From a bacterium (GTDB lineage Bacteria > Calditrichota > Calditrichia > RBG-13-44-9 > J042), in assembly GCA_015485355.1 (NCBI GenBank), contig WFTQ01000072.1, positions 1 through 64,000 on the forward strand: 64,000 bases of DNA. The letters are read 5' to 3'. The translations under genes and the position numbers were made by a program. The notes beneath the pieces were generated by a model that was not told the origin of the DNA, searched no databases, and was given only the letters and a program-made list of their open reading frames with translations. This document shows positions 54,144-63,537 of this stretch, one piece after another; position 1 is the first letter of the stretch, and each line of letters opens with the position of its first letter.

Positions 54144-55184
54144 ATGAAGCTGAATAAAGGGAGTCTTTCTTTGCCGCTCTGGATAATGGTGCTGTTTCTT
54201 TCCGGGAGCCGGTTCTATGCCTCCGATCCGGAAGATGGGCGGACGTTCTGGTTTACTTATCGGGTGACTATTCCCGAACTTCCCGGGGAGAGTCAGCGTG
54301 TGGATCTGTGGGTACCGATCCCCCGGAACAATGCGTATCAGACCATAGATCGGATAACGCTTCGCGGGAATTTACCTTATAGGATCGATGAGGATCCTCA
54401 GTTCGGTAACCGTATGGCGTATTTTTGGGCGCGGGGGGAAATACCCGAGAACGTGCAGGTGGAATTGCGTTTTCGCGTGACGCGGAAAACCGTTCGGGCG
54501 TTGGAAGGCAGCGGAAGCGCTGTAGAGCTGACCGCGGCCGAAAGGCGGGAGTTTCTTTCTCCCGATAGCCTGGTGCCGGTCAATGATCGCATTTTAGAGG
54601 AGGTTCGCAAAGCGGCGCCCCGGGATTTACCTCCCTTGCAAAAGGCCCGGGCGTTTTATGATTACCTGGTCGAGACCATGACCTACGATAAGTCGGGTGA
54701 AGGCTGGGGGCGGGGGGACGCCCTTTACGCCTGCGATGTCCGAAAGGGAAATTGCACGGATTTCCACTCGCTGTTCATCAGCATGGCCCGGGCGGCGGGC
54801 ATACCGGCACGTTTTATCATTGGCTTTCCCGTCCCCCATACGCCGGATGAAGGAACAATCAATGGATACCACTGTTGGGCCGAATTCTTTGTTCCCGGTA
54901 AAGGCTGGATTCCGGTGGATGCCTCTGAAGCTCATAAACACCCCGATCGACGGGATTTCCTTTTTGGGGGATTGGACCCCGATCGGGTCGCCTTCACCCT
55001 GGGAAGAGACATCCCCTTAGTGCCGCCCGTTTCCTCCCGCAAATTGAATTATTTTATCTATCCCTTTGTCCTGGTGAACGGCAAAGAATACCCCCTCTAT
55101 GAAACGGAATTGACGTATCGGAATGCCCAATCGTCGGGAATGTCCCGCACGGGTCGGAACGCCGATCAGTCCTCCGATGAGTAA
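54144..55184 (+). CDS. exported transglutaminase-like protein
   Basis: A protein of 346 residues with a signal peptide (about 1-26). The transglutaminase core at about 165-275 has the full Cys-His-Asp set: C204 in KGNCTDFHSLF, H243 in GYHCWAEFF and D259 in IPVDASE. An N-terminal beta-domain (about 33-115) and a C-terminal tail flank it. Bacterial members act as peptidases or cross-linkers in the periplasm. No partner gene is adjacent. Confidence 0.88.
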   Translation: MKLNKGSLSLPLWIMVLFLSGSRFYASDPEDGRTFWFTYRVTIPELPGESQRVDLWVPIPRNNAYQTIDRITLRGNLPYRIDEDPQFGNRMAYFWARGEIPENVQVELRFRVTRKTVRALEGSGSAVELTAAERREFLSPDSLVPVNDRILEEVRKAAPRDLPPLQKARAFYDYLVETMTYDKSGEGWGRGDALYACDVRKGNCTDFHSLFISMARAAGIPARFIIGFPVPHTPDEGTINGYHCWAEFFVPGKGWIPVDASEAHKHPDRRDFLFGGLDPDRVAFTLGRDIPLVPPVSSRKLNYFIYPFVLVNGKEYPLYETELTYRNAQSSGMSRTGRNADQSSDE

Positions 55185-55563
55185 TGTGTGGCTTCTGCCT
55201 CTTTGGAACGGTTGTCCGGAGAGGCGGTTCCCCGAAAGGCTGGTCTATCCCTTTTCCAAACTTCCGTTTTTTCGGAAAGGGCGATTTGAAACAGGGACGT
55301 TCAGAGGCATCGCGAGGTCTCCCCGCTTCTCAAACGGTCAGGAAACCGGTTTCTGGAAAAGAATGCCGCAGCAGGGCTTTGTATTTTGTTCCTTGTTCCG
55401 GGTCAAGCGCGCGAGAGCCCCGGAAATTCTCGGGACACGTTAACAGAACTACCCTTTAAGTCAGTACAAACGGTTAAAACATTTATGAAATTGTAGATGG
55501 GCGGAAATCATCATCGAGTTGAGCGCGTGGATGAAAAATCCTTGTTGAATTCGGAAATCCGCC
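55185..55563. other. spacer between convergent genes, no gene seen
   Basis: About 380 bases. An imperfect inverted repeat (about 55249-55282) could be a weak bidirectional terminator; otherwise nothing is recognised. Composition turns AT-rich from about 55440 onward. Confidence 0.35.
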
Positions 55564-56127
55564 TCAAAAGTGTAATGACAATTGAATTCCATTAGTTGCA
55601 GGTTTTACGGCTAATCGTTCTAAAGAGATCACAGTATTCAAAACGGTTGCGGTTAAAATGGCTGCGGATACCATGATTTTTCGCGTTCTTTTGCGCTTTA
55701 ACTCATTGATGTGTTGATCGGTACGATAAGCCCATGTGGGATCGGAATACCGGCTTTGTTTCAAAGAAGAAATTTGATCGTTTATTTCATCAATTTCGAA
55801 AATCGAGTCAATGAACAATCCGATTCCCATTAATGATAATGGCAACAGTTTTAAGTTGGGATACTTCGCCGCTTCCGTTTTCGCCGTTTCCGCTTTCCTT
55901 AAAGATCGAATTTCTGTTTGTTGCTGAGAATGATAATCGCTCTTAACGATTTTGCTGATTAAAAATGTCCGGATTTTTTGTTCTCCTTCAGGAGTTTGAA
56001 AAACCGTCCATTCCCGGCCTTGCTTGATGATTTTGACGTTCTTAATTATCGTGCCGTTTTTTAAGTAAATATCGTCGGAATAAAGAACACCCGCTGCGAA
56101 GATAATGAGGATTAGGATGCGAGTCAT
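55564..56127 (-). CDS. AT-rich exported protein of unknown function
   Basis: A protein of 187 residues with a signal-like N-terminus (about 1-18), a short beta segment (YLKNGTIIKNVKIIKQGREWTVF, here as part of the run), a charged helical region and two hydrophobic patches (about 96-113, 153-170). The start of the mature part recalls the small SH3-like domain often found at the N-terminus of exported FCB proteins. Codons are clearly AT-richer than in the neighbours, suggesting recent transfer. ATG 56127 has GGAGGG upstream. Confidence 0.65.
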   Translation of the reverse strand: MTRILILIIFAAGVLYSDDIYLKNGTIIKNVKIIKQGREWTVFQTPEGEQKIRTFLISKIVKSDYHSQQQTEIRSLRKAETAKTEAAKYPNLKLLPLSLMGIGLFIDSIFEIDEINDQISSLKQSRYSDPTWAYRTDQHINELKRKRTRKIMVSAAILTATVLNTVISLERLAVKPATNGIQLSLHF

Positions 56128-56208
56128 GACCAATGCCCTCCGGTGAATGTTCGATTCATACACAACGTTTTGATCAAGTAGGCGACGAAACGATACCGAT
56201 TCATTGAA

Positions 56209-56237
56209 AATATAGGCGGATTGGGCGTGATAAACAA
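56209..56237 (-). promoter_or_regulatory. predicted promoter of the AT-rich gene
   Basis: Minus strand: TTGTTT (56237-56232), a 17-nt spacer and TATATT (56214-56209). The leader would be about 75 bases. Confidence 0.5.
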
Positions 56238-56362
56238 TAGCAATTGTCATGGTTTATGAAAACGTTGTCGCGGTGTCTTCGATAAGCAGCGATCGTTATT
56301 GCCGCCGGGATGGAGAGCGAAGCATCCCCAAACCGCGGTTTAATTGGAAGCCGATGATTCGA

Positions 56363-57525
56363 TCAGGAAGTTGTCCCTGCAGATACCGGGGTAGGGATGG
56401 TCCCGCAACCCATCGGTTGCCCCGGTTGAGCACGATCTACGGACAGGGACTGTTTTTCTGGATAAAATAATGGTGGATGCTTTTTATGAAAATCGGTGGC
56501 ATCCTGAAATTTTTTCGCAACCGCCAGCACCGTTGCTTCATCGTATACATCGCCGATAAAGCTGAGGCTGGTGGGGTGTCCGGTGGCATCGAACCCGTTG
56601 GGTACCGCCACGCAGGGATGTCCGGTCAAATTGGTCAGCAATAGATTGGGGCCGAATGAAGGGGTTACATACACGTCCACGGTTTGAAAGACCTTTCTCA
56701 TTTCCTGAATGAGACGGTAGCGCACGCGATTGGCCTGAAGGTATTCCACTGCGGGGATAAAACGGGCGGCACGGAAAACATTGGGCCAGGTATTCCGAAT
56801 TTGGCGGACCAACAGGGTGTCCCTGTTGGAGCGGGTCAGTTCGTCGAAAGCTGCAGCGGCTTCCGCGGTAAGGATCAAAGCCAGAGGATAGCCGGGAAGT
56901 CTCGGTATTTCCACCGGAATCCATTGAGCTCCCAGCTTTTGCAGCGTTTTCAGTACCGCCTGATTTTGTTTTCGGTTAAGGGTGTCCTGCTCGGAGGCGG
57001 AGGTCAGATAGCCGATGCGAAAGGTGGACAGATCGATGTCGGGGGTATAGTTGAACGGCAGGTCTACCACCGTTTGATCCAATCCATCGGGTCCCCGAAT
57101 GGCGTTGAAGACCATGGCGCAGTCTTCTGCGGAGCGGGCAATCGGTCCGATTTTGTCCATACTCCAGCTTAGGGCCATGGCCCCGTAACGGCTTACCTTC
57201 CGAAGGTGAGGCGCAATCCGGTAACGCCGCATCGGGTGGAAGGGGAAACGATGGATCCCCAGGTTTCGGTACCGATGGCGAAGGAGACAAATCCTGCAGA
57301 GACGGCCGCGGCGGATCCTGCCGATGACCCGCTGCTGCCCTGTTCCGGGTCCCAGGGATTGTGTGTTTGCCCTCCGAACCAGACATCCCCCCATGCCGGA
57401 GCCCCCAGCGATCATTTTGCCACCAGAACCCGGCGAATTTTCTGGTAATTCTCCCGGTACGCTTCTAAATCGGGCAGCAAACTGTCCCGTTCGGCATCGG
57501 CCGGGGCGGCAATACCGCTCGTCAT
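56363..57525 (-). pseudogene. broken amidase-signature enzyme
   Basis: The C-terminal three quarters (below about 57192) reads as an amidase. The N-terminal part, read in another frame from about 57525, gives GDVWFGGQTHNPWD and the amidase signature QGSSGSSAGSAAAVSAG with FAIGTET.GSIVSPSTRCGVTGL. Two lesions break the gene. An in-frame TGA lies at 57414-57412, just before SLGAPAWGD. A one-base loss near 57195 turns FGR-VSRYGAMA into a stop (TAA 57195-57193). The region with the catalytic lysine also seems absent upstream. Unless these are sequencing errors, it is a pseudogene. Confidence 0.8.
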
Positions 57526-57578
57526 CCAAAACACCGTTCGAAGGGAACCTTTCAATTTGTGTCGATCAAAGAATCACC

Positions 57579-57608
57579 TTGAATTTCGTAGCCGGCAGGC
57601 CTTAAATT
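57579..57608 (+). promoter_or_regulatory. predicted recN promoter
   Basis: TTGAAT (57579-57584), an 18-nt spacer and TAAATT (57603-57608), about 35 bases before the ATG. Confidence 0.6.
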
Positions 57609-57642
57609 CTGCATCGATTACGGACGAGATGGTTAAATACTC

Positions 57643-59352
57643 ATGTTGAAATATCTTCACCTCCGACAATTTGCCCTGGCCGAGGATCTATCCGTAGAGT
57701 TTGAGCCGGGCCTCAATATTGTGACCGGTGAAACCGGTGCCGGGAAGTCCATTCTGGTGGGTGCCGTTGCTGCGGTGTTGGGCGGACGCGTGTACACCGA
57801 AATTGTGCGCACCGGTGCCGAAAAAGCCGTTGTGGAAGCCGTGTTCGGTATTTCCCATCTACCGGCGGTAAAAGCGTTTCTGGCTCAAAAGGGGTTGCCG
57901 GTACAGGAGGAGTTGTTTTTGCGGCGGGAAATCTCTGTTCGCGGGGCCACCCGGGCGTTTATCAACGATTCTCCCGTAACCGTTTCCACCCTTGCGGAGC
58001 TGGGCGACGATCTGGTGGATATCCATGGCCAGCACGAACATCAAAGCCTGTTGCGGCGAGATACCCACCGATATTACCTGGATGCTTACGGAAAGCTCCA
58101 GCCCGTGCTGCAAGAGCTCGGCCGGAAGTACGCGCGGTTAAAGGAGCTTCAATCCCGGCTGGAAGAATTGCGGCGTAAGCAACGGGAGCTGGAAGAAAAG
58201 CACGAGCTGTATGCCTTTCAGCTGCAGGAAATCGAATCGGCCCGGTTAGTGCCCGGGGAACAGGAACAGCTGGAAGCAGAACGACGCCTGCTGATGAATA
58301 GCGAGAAACTTTATGAAATTGCCGGCCGGTTGCTGCAAATATTCAATGGGGAAACCCTGAGCGTATTGGAGATGATGGGCGAGGTGGATCGGGGGTTGCA
58401 GGAACTGGGTGGGTATTCGCGGGATTTGGCCGGTTTACACCAGGAATTTCGTTCCGCCCGGATTGTATTGGAAGAGACCGCCCGGAGCATCGAAGCATTT
58501 CAGAATACCCTGGAATTTGATCCCAATCGGCTGGAAGAAATCGAAGCCCGCCTGAACCAGATTCGCCTGTTGCAGAAAAAATATGGCCCCACCATTGAAG
58601 AGGTTTTAAGCTATCGAGACACCATCCAGAGCCGTCTGGCCCTGCGGGAGAATTTCGTTTTTGAGATTGAACGGGTGCAAAAGGAGTACCAGCGAGCACT
58701 GCAGCAGTATCGGGAAGAGGCCCTTCAATTGTCCCGGCGCCGGCACCAGGTGGCCCGGGAAATGGAACAGCAGGTTCAACAGCAGCTGGCGCTCTTAGGG
58801 ATGCCCCGTACCCGCTTCCGGGTGCAAATTCACTGGCAGGAAAATCCCTCGGGACTGCTGGAGGTGGAGGGAAAGCGATACGATGCCGATGAGCTGGGAC
58901 TGGAGCACGTCGAATTTCATATTTCTCCCAATCCCGGCGAAGATTTTAAACCGCTGAATAAAATCGCCTCCGGGGGAGAAATCTCCCGCATTATGCTGGC
59001 TTTAAAAAGCATCCTGGTGGAGATTGACCGGATTCCCACCCTGATTTTTGATGAGATCGATGTGGGGGTTTCGGGTCGCATTGCTCGTGCCGTGGGCCGG
59101 AGCATTCAACAACTGGCCCGCAGTCATCAGGTCATCTGTATAACCCATCTGCCGCAAATCGCTTCCCACGGAAAGACTCATTTTGTTGTGGAAAAATACG
59201 TCGACGGCCAGCGCACGTTTACCCGGGTGGTGCGCCTAAGCGACGAAAACCGTATCAGCGAGATTGCCAAGCTCATCAGTGGAGAACGGGTCACCGAAAC
59301 CGCTCTGGCCAGTGCCCGCCAGTTGATTGAGGAGGCCAATCCCGAGGAATAA
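57643..59352 (+). CDS. recN: DNA repair protein RecN
   Basis: SMC-like ATPase of double-strand-break repair, 569 residues. It has the N-terminal Walker A GETGAGKS (29-36), a coiled-coil middle (about 150-370, rich in E, L, R and Q), the signature ASGGEISRIMLALK and a Walker B LIFDEIDVGVSGR near the C-terminus, then CITHLPQIA. Length and order of motifs are normal. It stands alone with its own promoter. Confidence 0.98.
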   Translation: MLKYLHLRQFALAEDLSVEFEPGLNIVTGETGAGKSILVGAVAAVLGGRVYTEIVRTGAEKAVVEAVFGISHLPAVKAFLAQKGLPVQEELFLRREISVRGATRAFINDSPVTVSTLAELGDDLVDIHGQHEHQSLLRRDTHRYYLDAYGKLQPVLQELGRKYARLKELQSRLEELRRKQRELEEKHELYAFQLQEIESARLVPGEQEQLEAERRLLMNSEKLYEIAGRLLQIFNGETLSVLEMMGEVDRGLQELGGYSRDLAGLHQEFRSARIVLEETARSIEAFQNTLEFDPNRLEEIEARLNQIRLLQKKYGPTIEEVLSYRDTIQSRLALRENFVFEIERVQKEYQRALQQYREEALQLSRRRHQVAREMEQQVQQQLALLGMPRTRFRVQIHWQENPSGLLEVEGKRYDADELGLEHVEFHISPNPGEDFKPLNKIASGGEISRIMLALKSILVEIDRIPTLIFDEIDVGVSGRIARAVGRSIQQLARSHQVICITHLPQIASHGKTHFVVEKYVDGQRTFTRVVRLSDENRISEIAKLISGERVTETALASARQLIEEANPEE

Positions 59353-59629
59353 ACCGGCCTCCCTGTTCCCGAACGAAAATAAAAGACCTCCATTCTGGAA
59401 CCGAAGGGATGGGAGAGGATCGGCCGATGTCCCCGGTTTCCTCCCTCCTGTTATGGGGGAGCGTTCCCTTGCCAGCGCAATGTCGGGGTGGTTCACCCGC
59501 GGAGTTCCCGTAAGCTTTTCCCGGGCTCGTAACGGCCGGAAGTCTATTCGATGGGGCGTTCAATGGGGTGATGAAGACGGTCGAAGAATTTCGGAGGGTT
59601 GGATACCGGGCCGCGTGCACTTCTATGGT

Positions 59630-61627
59630 TCATCGGGCGGAAAGTTGTGTGGGCGTTGGACGAATTTGGAGTAAGGTTTGCAACTGTTTCTGGAGCTTCT
59701 GGATCACCGTGTTCCAGTCGCCGCGTCCGGGCTGGCGGAAAAGGCGGGCCGTAGGGTACCAGGGGCTGTCTTCCCGATGCAACAGCCAGCGCCAGTCCGG
59801 CGCATAAGCCAGTAGAATCCATACCGGTTTCCCGAGGGCTCCGGCCAGGTGGGCCACAGAGGTATCGACGCTGATGACCAGATCCAGAAGGGAGATGGCG
59901 GCAGCGGTGTCGGCGAAGTCGTTTAAGAGAGGAGCCACGTCCGTCACTTCTCCCCCGGGAAAAACCCGTTCCAATTCCCCTTGTTCCGTTTCCTTTTGCA
60001 GGCTGTACAGTCGAAGGCCCGGCAGCGAGGCCAGCGGAGCGAAATGGTCCAGGGGGCAGGAACGATCCCGGTTTTTCGGATGCCGGGGATTGCCCCGCCA
60101 CACCAGGCCTACGTTCAGTGTCGTAGAAGAAAGCGGAAGATTCGCTTCCATGAACGCCCGCTTTTCCGGGGGGACTCCTAAATATGGCACCCGGTTGGGA
60201 ATGGTTTCCAGTGAAGTCCGGAAAATTCGGGGCAGACTTAACAGGGCGATCTGACGGTCGAAATGGGGCAAAGGCTCGCCGAAAGTCACCGGTTCATCAA
60301 TTTCGGGAATGGTGGCCAGCAGCGTCTTCAGGGCAGCGGGGCACTCCAGAACCAATCGGCCCACACGCCGACGTACCCGAGGCAGGAAACGGACAAACTG
60401 GATTGCATCGCCCATTCCCTGTTCGCAATAAACCAGTAAGGTCCCTTCGGGCAAGGGCTCCCCTGTCCACACGGGTTGGGTGAAGGTTCTTGGCTTTAAG
60501 GAACCCCGTTTCCAGCGCATTTCGTAATCGTCCCAGGCCTCGGCGTACCGCCCCAGCAATAATAACAGAATGGAGCGATTCCAGCGCATTTCGACATGTT
60601 GGCGATGCCGGTGCAACCCTTCTTCTAAAAAATCCAGGGCCTTTTCGGCTTCTCCAAGCTCCTGGTATAGGTAAGCTGCGTTGATCCGGGCCGCGGCCAT
60701 TGCCGGTTGAAGCTGCAACGCCCGAAGAAAATGGCGCAAGCCCTCCTCCAAACGTCCCTGGTCGGTAAGGACTTTTCCTAAATTATAATGGGCCTGGTAA
60801 CAACCCGGATCCAGCTGGATGGCCCTTTGATAGTGACGGACGGCCTCGTCAATTTGTCCCTCCTCTTTCAACGCGTTGGCCAGATTAAAATGGGTCTCCA
60901 CATGCGAGGGATCGATCTTCAAACAGGTGCGATAACAATCGATGCCCTCCCGGCGTTTACCCATCTCCGTAAGAGTGCTTCCCAGATTATTATAGGCGAC
61001 CACCATTGTCGGTCGTAATTGAATCGCCTTTTGATAATGGGGCAATGCCTGGTCGTATTTCTTTAACATTTTCAGCGTATTGCCGAATTGGAAGTAAAAA
61101 TCTGGATCGGGAAAATCGGGCGCAATCCGAAGGACTTCCTGGTAATGCCGCAGGGCCTTGGGATAGTCCCGCAGCTGGTAATAGTTGTTCCCGGCATAAA
61201 AATGGGCCGCTGCCTGATCCGGCTGAAGGCGGAGCGCTTCTTTGAGCGCATCCAGAGATTCCCGATACCTCTCCTGAAGAAAGAATAGTATTCCTAAATT
61301 GATCCAGGCTTCCACAAAGCCCGGTTGATATTGACAGGCTGCTTGGAAACAGGAAACGGCGTTTTGCGGTTGCCCTAAGGCGTTCCAAACGTTCCCAAGG
61401 GTGAAAAGAACGGCGGCACCGGGCTGAATCTGAAGCGCTTTCTGAAGAAATTGGAGGGCTTCGGGAAAGCGTCGTTGTTGGTAGCAAATCTCCCCGAGCA
61501 AATGCCAAGCCGGATGGTGTTGGGCATCTTGTTGAACGATTTGTTGACAAAGCCGGGCGGCCTTTTCTGGCATTCCCATCCGGTGCAACTGGACGGCTGT
61601 AGCGAACAATTCTGTAGTGGCGATCAT
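59630..61627 (-). CDS. TPR protein with glycosyltransferase (GT9/OGT-like) C-terminus
   Basis: A protein of 665 residues. About eleven tetratricopeptide repeats fill residues 1-395 (AWHLLGEICYQQRRFPEALQ, IQLRPTMVVAYNNLGSTLTE and similar). The C-terminal part (about 410-650) resembles glycosyltransferase family 9 or the OGT-like domain, with LVYCEQGMGDAIQFVRFLP, VGLVWRGNPRHPKNRDRSC and VDTSVAHLAGALGKPVWILL motifs. Such proteins are thought to glycosylate proteins or cell-surface sugars; the acceptor is unknown. ATG 61627 with AGGGAG 7 bases upstream is chosen over a frame extending eight codons further. Confidence 0.87.
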   Translation of the reverse strand: MIATTELFATAVQLHRMGMPEKAARLCQQIVQQDAQHHPAWHLLGEICYQQRRFPEALQFLQKALQIQPGAAVLFTLGNVWNALGQPQNAVSCFQAACQYQPGFVEAWINLGILFFLQERYRESLDALKEALRLQPDQAAAHFYAGNNYYQLRDYPKALRHYQEVLRIAPDFPDPDFYFQFGNTLKMLKKYDQALPHYQKAIQLRPTMVVAYNNLGSTLTEMGKRREGIDCYRTCLKIDPSHVETHFNLANALKEEGQIDEAVRHYQRAIQLDPGCYQAHYNLGKVLTDQGRLEEGLRHFLRALQLQPAMAAARINAAYLYQELGEAEKALDFLEEGLHRHRQHVEMRWNRSILLLLLGRYAEAWDDYEMRWKRGSLKPRTFTQPVWTGEPLPEGTLLVYCEQGMGDAIQFVRFLPRVRRRVGRLVLECPAALKTLLATIPEIDEPVTFGEPLPHFDRQIALLSLPRIFRTSLETIPNRVPYLGVPPEKRAFMEANLPLSSTTLNVGLVWRGNPRHPKNRDRSCPLDHFAPLASLPGLRLYSLQKETEQGELERVFPGGEVTDVAPLLNDFADTAAAISLLDLVISVDTSVAHLAGALGKPVWILLAYAPDWRWLLHREDSPWYPTARLFRQPGRGDWNTVIQKLQKQLQTLLQIRPTPTQLSAR

Positions 61628-61854
61628 ACCGATACTCCCTTTCCGAACCACGGTGACGTTTTAGTTATCGGTAGGAATCCCTTTTGATTGAGGATGGGAA
61701 AAGAAGGGGAGACCGAACGAAAAGGAGGGGGGGTTCGCGGCGGATATCCGATGAAAGCCTTCCTGCCGTTACCAGGTTTTCAACCCACACTGTTATTGTA
61801 GAAAGAATTTTCGTAAATTGCCTCCGCTTTGGGCAGGGGAAACGAGGTCGGAAT

Positions 61855-63120
61855 ATGGACAAGTTTATCATCGATGGTGGGGTGCCTCTACGGGGCACGG
61901 TGACCATCAGCGGCTCCAAAAATGCGGCTTTGCCTATCATGGCGGCTACCCTGCTGGCCCCGGGAGTGTATCGCATTAAGAACGTGCCTCGTTTGCGGGA
62001 TGTGCGTACCATGGCCCACCTGTTGCGCATAATCGGGGCCAAGGTGGAGTTCGGCGATCATGCCTTGCAGATTGACACCCGGCATGCCGATTTTCCCGAA
62101 GCCCCCTACGAACTGGTAAAAACCATGCGGGCGTCTATGTATGTGCTGGGTCCCTTGTTGGCGCGGTGGAAACGGGCCAGGGTTTCCCTTCCTGGTGGTT
62201 GTGCCTGGGGCCCCCGACCCGTGGATTTGCACCTGCGCGGCATGGAAAAACTGGGGGGGCGTCTGGAACTGGACAGGGGATACATTGTCGCCCGGGCCAG
62301 GGAGCTGACCGGCGCGCACATTTATCTGGATGTTGCCTCGGTAGGTGCCACAGGAAACATTATGATGGCTGCCACCTTGGCCGAAGGTACGACAATCATC
62401 GAAAATGCCGCCGAGGAACCCGAAATCGTTGATCTGGGACATTTTTTGCAGCAAATGGGCGCCCGTATTCAGGGGTTGGGGAGCAAGACCATTCAGATTC
62501 AGGGGGTGACGGAATTGCATCCTGCCGATTACACCATCATCCCGGATCGAATCGAAGCCGGCACCTTTCTGGTGGCCGGGCTGATTACGGGTGGAACCGT
62601 CACCCTTACCCGCTGCCGACCTGGGCATCTTCAGGAAGTACTGGCTAAATTGCAGGAGGCCGGAGCAGAGTTGCATGTGACGGAAGAATCCATATCCCTC
62701 AAAGCCGCCGGAGAGATTCGGCCTACCCACGTCACGACGGCCGTCTATCCCGGATATCCTACCGATATGCAGGCTCAGTGGATTGCCTTAATGTCTCTGG
62801 CACGGGGCAGCAGCGTGGTTACCGATACCATTTACCCGGATCGCTTTACCCATGTCCCGGAATTGCAGCGTCTGGGTGCCGATATTATTCTGAAAAATAA
62901 TTCTGCCTTTGTTCGAGGTGTTTCCCAATTAAAGGGTGCACCGGTTATGAGTACCGACTTAAGGGCCAGTGCTTCGCTGGTGCTGGCGGCGTTGGCGGCT
63001 GCGGGCCGGAGCGAGGTCCTGAGGGTCTATCACATCGATCGGGGATATGAACGCATCGAAGAAAAACTACAACAGTTAGGCGCCCGCATCCAGCGTGTGG
63101 ATGACGGTAAACTATACTGA
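61855..63120 (+). CDS. murA: UDP-N-acetylglucosamine 1-carboxyvinyltransferase
   Basis: First committed step of peptidoglycan synthesis: transfer of enolpyruvate from PEP to UDP-GlcNAc. 421 residues, normal length. SGSKNA (19-24) holds the substrate-binding K22 and N23, and the loop SLPGGCAWGPRPVDLH holds the catalytic C116, so the fosfomycin target cysteine is present. The frame is open upstream to 61684, but the ATG at 61855 with GAGG before it gives the canonical MDKFIIDGG start. A possible TAAATT -10 lies at 61814-61819 with a poor -35. Confidence 0.98.
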   Translation: MDKFIIDGGVPLRGTVTISGSKNAALPIMAATLLAPGVYRIKNVPRLRDVRTMAHLLRIIGAKVEFGDHALQIDTRHADFPEAPYELVKTMRASMYVLGPLLARWKRARVSLPGGCAWGPRPVDLHLRGMEKLGGRLELDRGYIVARARELTGAHIYLDVASVGATGNIMMAATLAEGTTIIENAAEEPEIVDLGHFLQQMGARIQGLGSKTIQIQGVTELHPADYTIIPDRIEAGTFLVAGLITGGTVTLTRCRPGHLQEVLAKLQEAGAELHVTEESISLKAAGEIRPTHVTTAVYPGYPTDMQAQWIALMSLARGSSVVTDTIYPDRFTHVPELQRLGADIILKNNSAFVRGVSQLKGAPVMSTDLRASASLVLAALAAAGRSEVLRVYHIDRGYERIEEKLQQLGARIQRVDDGKLY

Positions 63121-63249
63121 TTTCCCGGAACAATGGAGGGAGGAGGATTGAATCCCGAGGTCAACAAATCACCACTACAGAAGTTCCCCTGCACCGCTTG
63201 CCCGGTTGATAGGACCCGTTGCTTTTCTGGAAGGATGGACTGATCGTTT

Positions 63250-63348
63250 TCAGAATAACCACTGAATCAATTGAACAATTCCCCAGACGACGGCCAGGCA
63301 CAGGGCGCAAACGATCAGAATGCGAAGGGGAAGGGGAATTTGTTCCAT
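63250..63348 (-). CDS. 32-residue single-span membrane protein
   Basis: A very short gene supported by three signals. The ATG at 63348 is preceded by GGAGGG 7 bases away, a TTGGCT/TATTTT promoter with 17-nt spacing lies just upstream, and the product is a clean single membrane helix (starting MEQIPLPLRI, then VCALCLAVVWGIV, ending WLF). Two cysteines lie in the helix. It lies between murA and sodC on the opposite strand. Function is unknown; it may be a regulatory or stabilising small membrane protein. Confidence 0.6.
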   Translation of the reverse strand: MEQIPLPLRILIVCALCLAVVWGIVQLIQWLF

Positions 63349-63374
63349 CAGTATGCCCTCCGTTTTTGAATCTT

Positions 63375-63403
63375 AAAATACGACATCGGGATGAAAAAGC
63401 CAA
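63375..63403 (-). promoter_or_regulatory. predicted promoter of the small membrane protein
   Basis: Minus strand: TTGGCT (63403-63398), a 17-nt spacer and TATTTT (63380-63375). Confidence 0.5.
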
Positions 63404-63465
63404 GTTACGGTGCTGAATCGGAGAAGCCGGGCCCTGAGAAAGAAACAGGATATTTTTCCTGTGGG

Positions 63466-63494
63466 TTGAATCTGAATCGTGCCCTCCCTAAATT
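63466..63494 (+). promoter_or_regulatory. predicted sodC promoter
   Basis: TTGAAT (63466-63471), a 17-nt spacer and TAAATT (63489-63494). The flank after the -10 (CAC) matches that of the cysS and 33903 promoters. Confidence 0.6.
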
Positions 63495-63537
63495 CACATT
63501 AACCATGGAATGATTACAAAATTGCCGGGAGGTCAAT

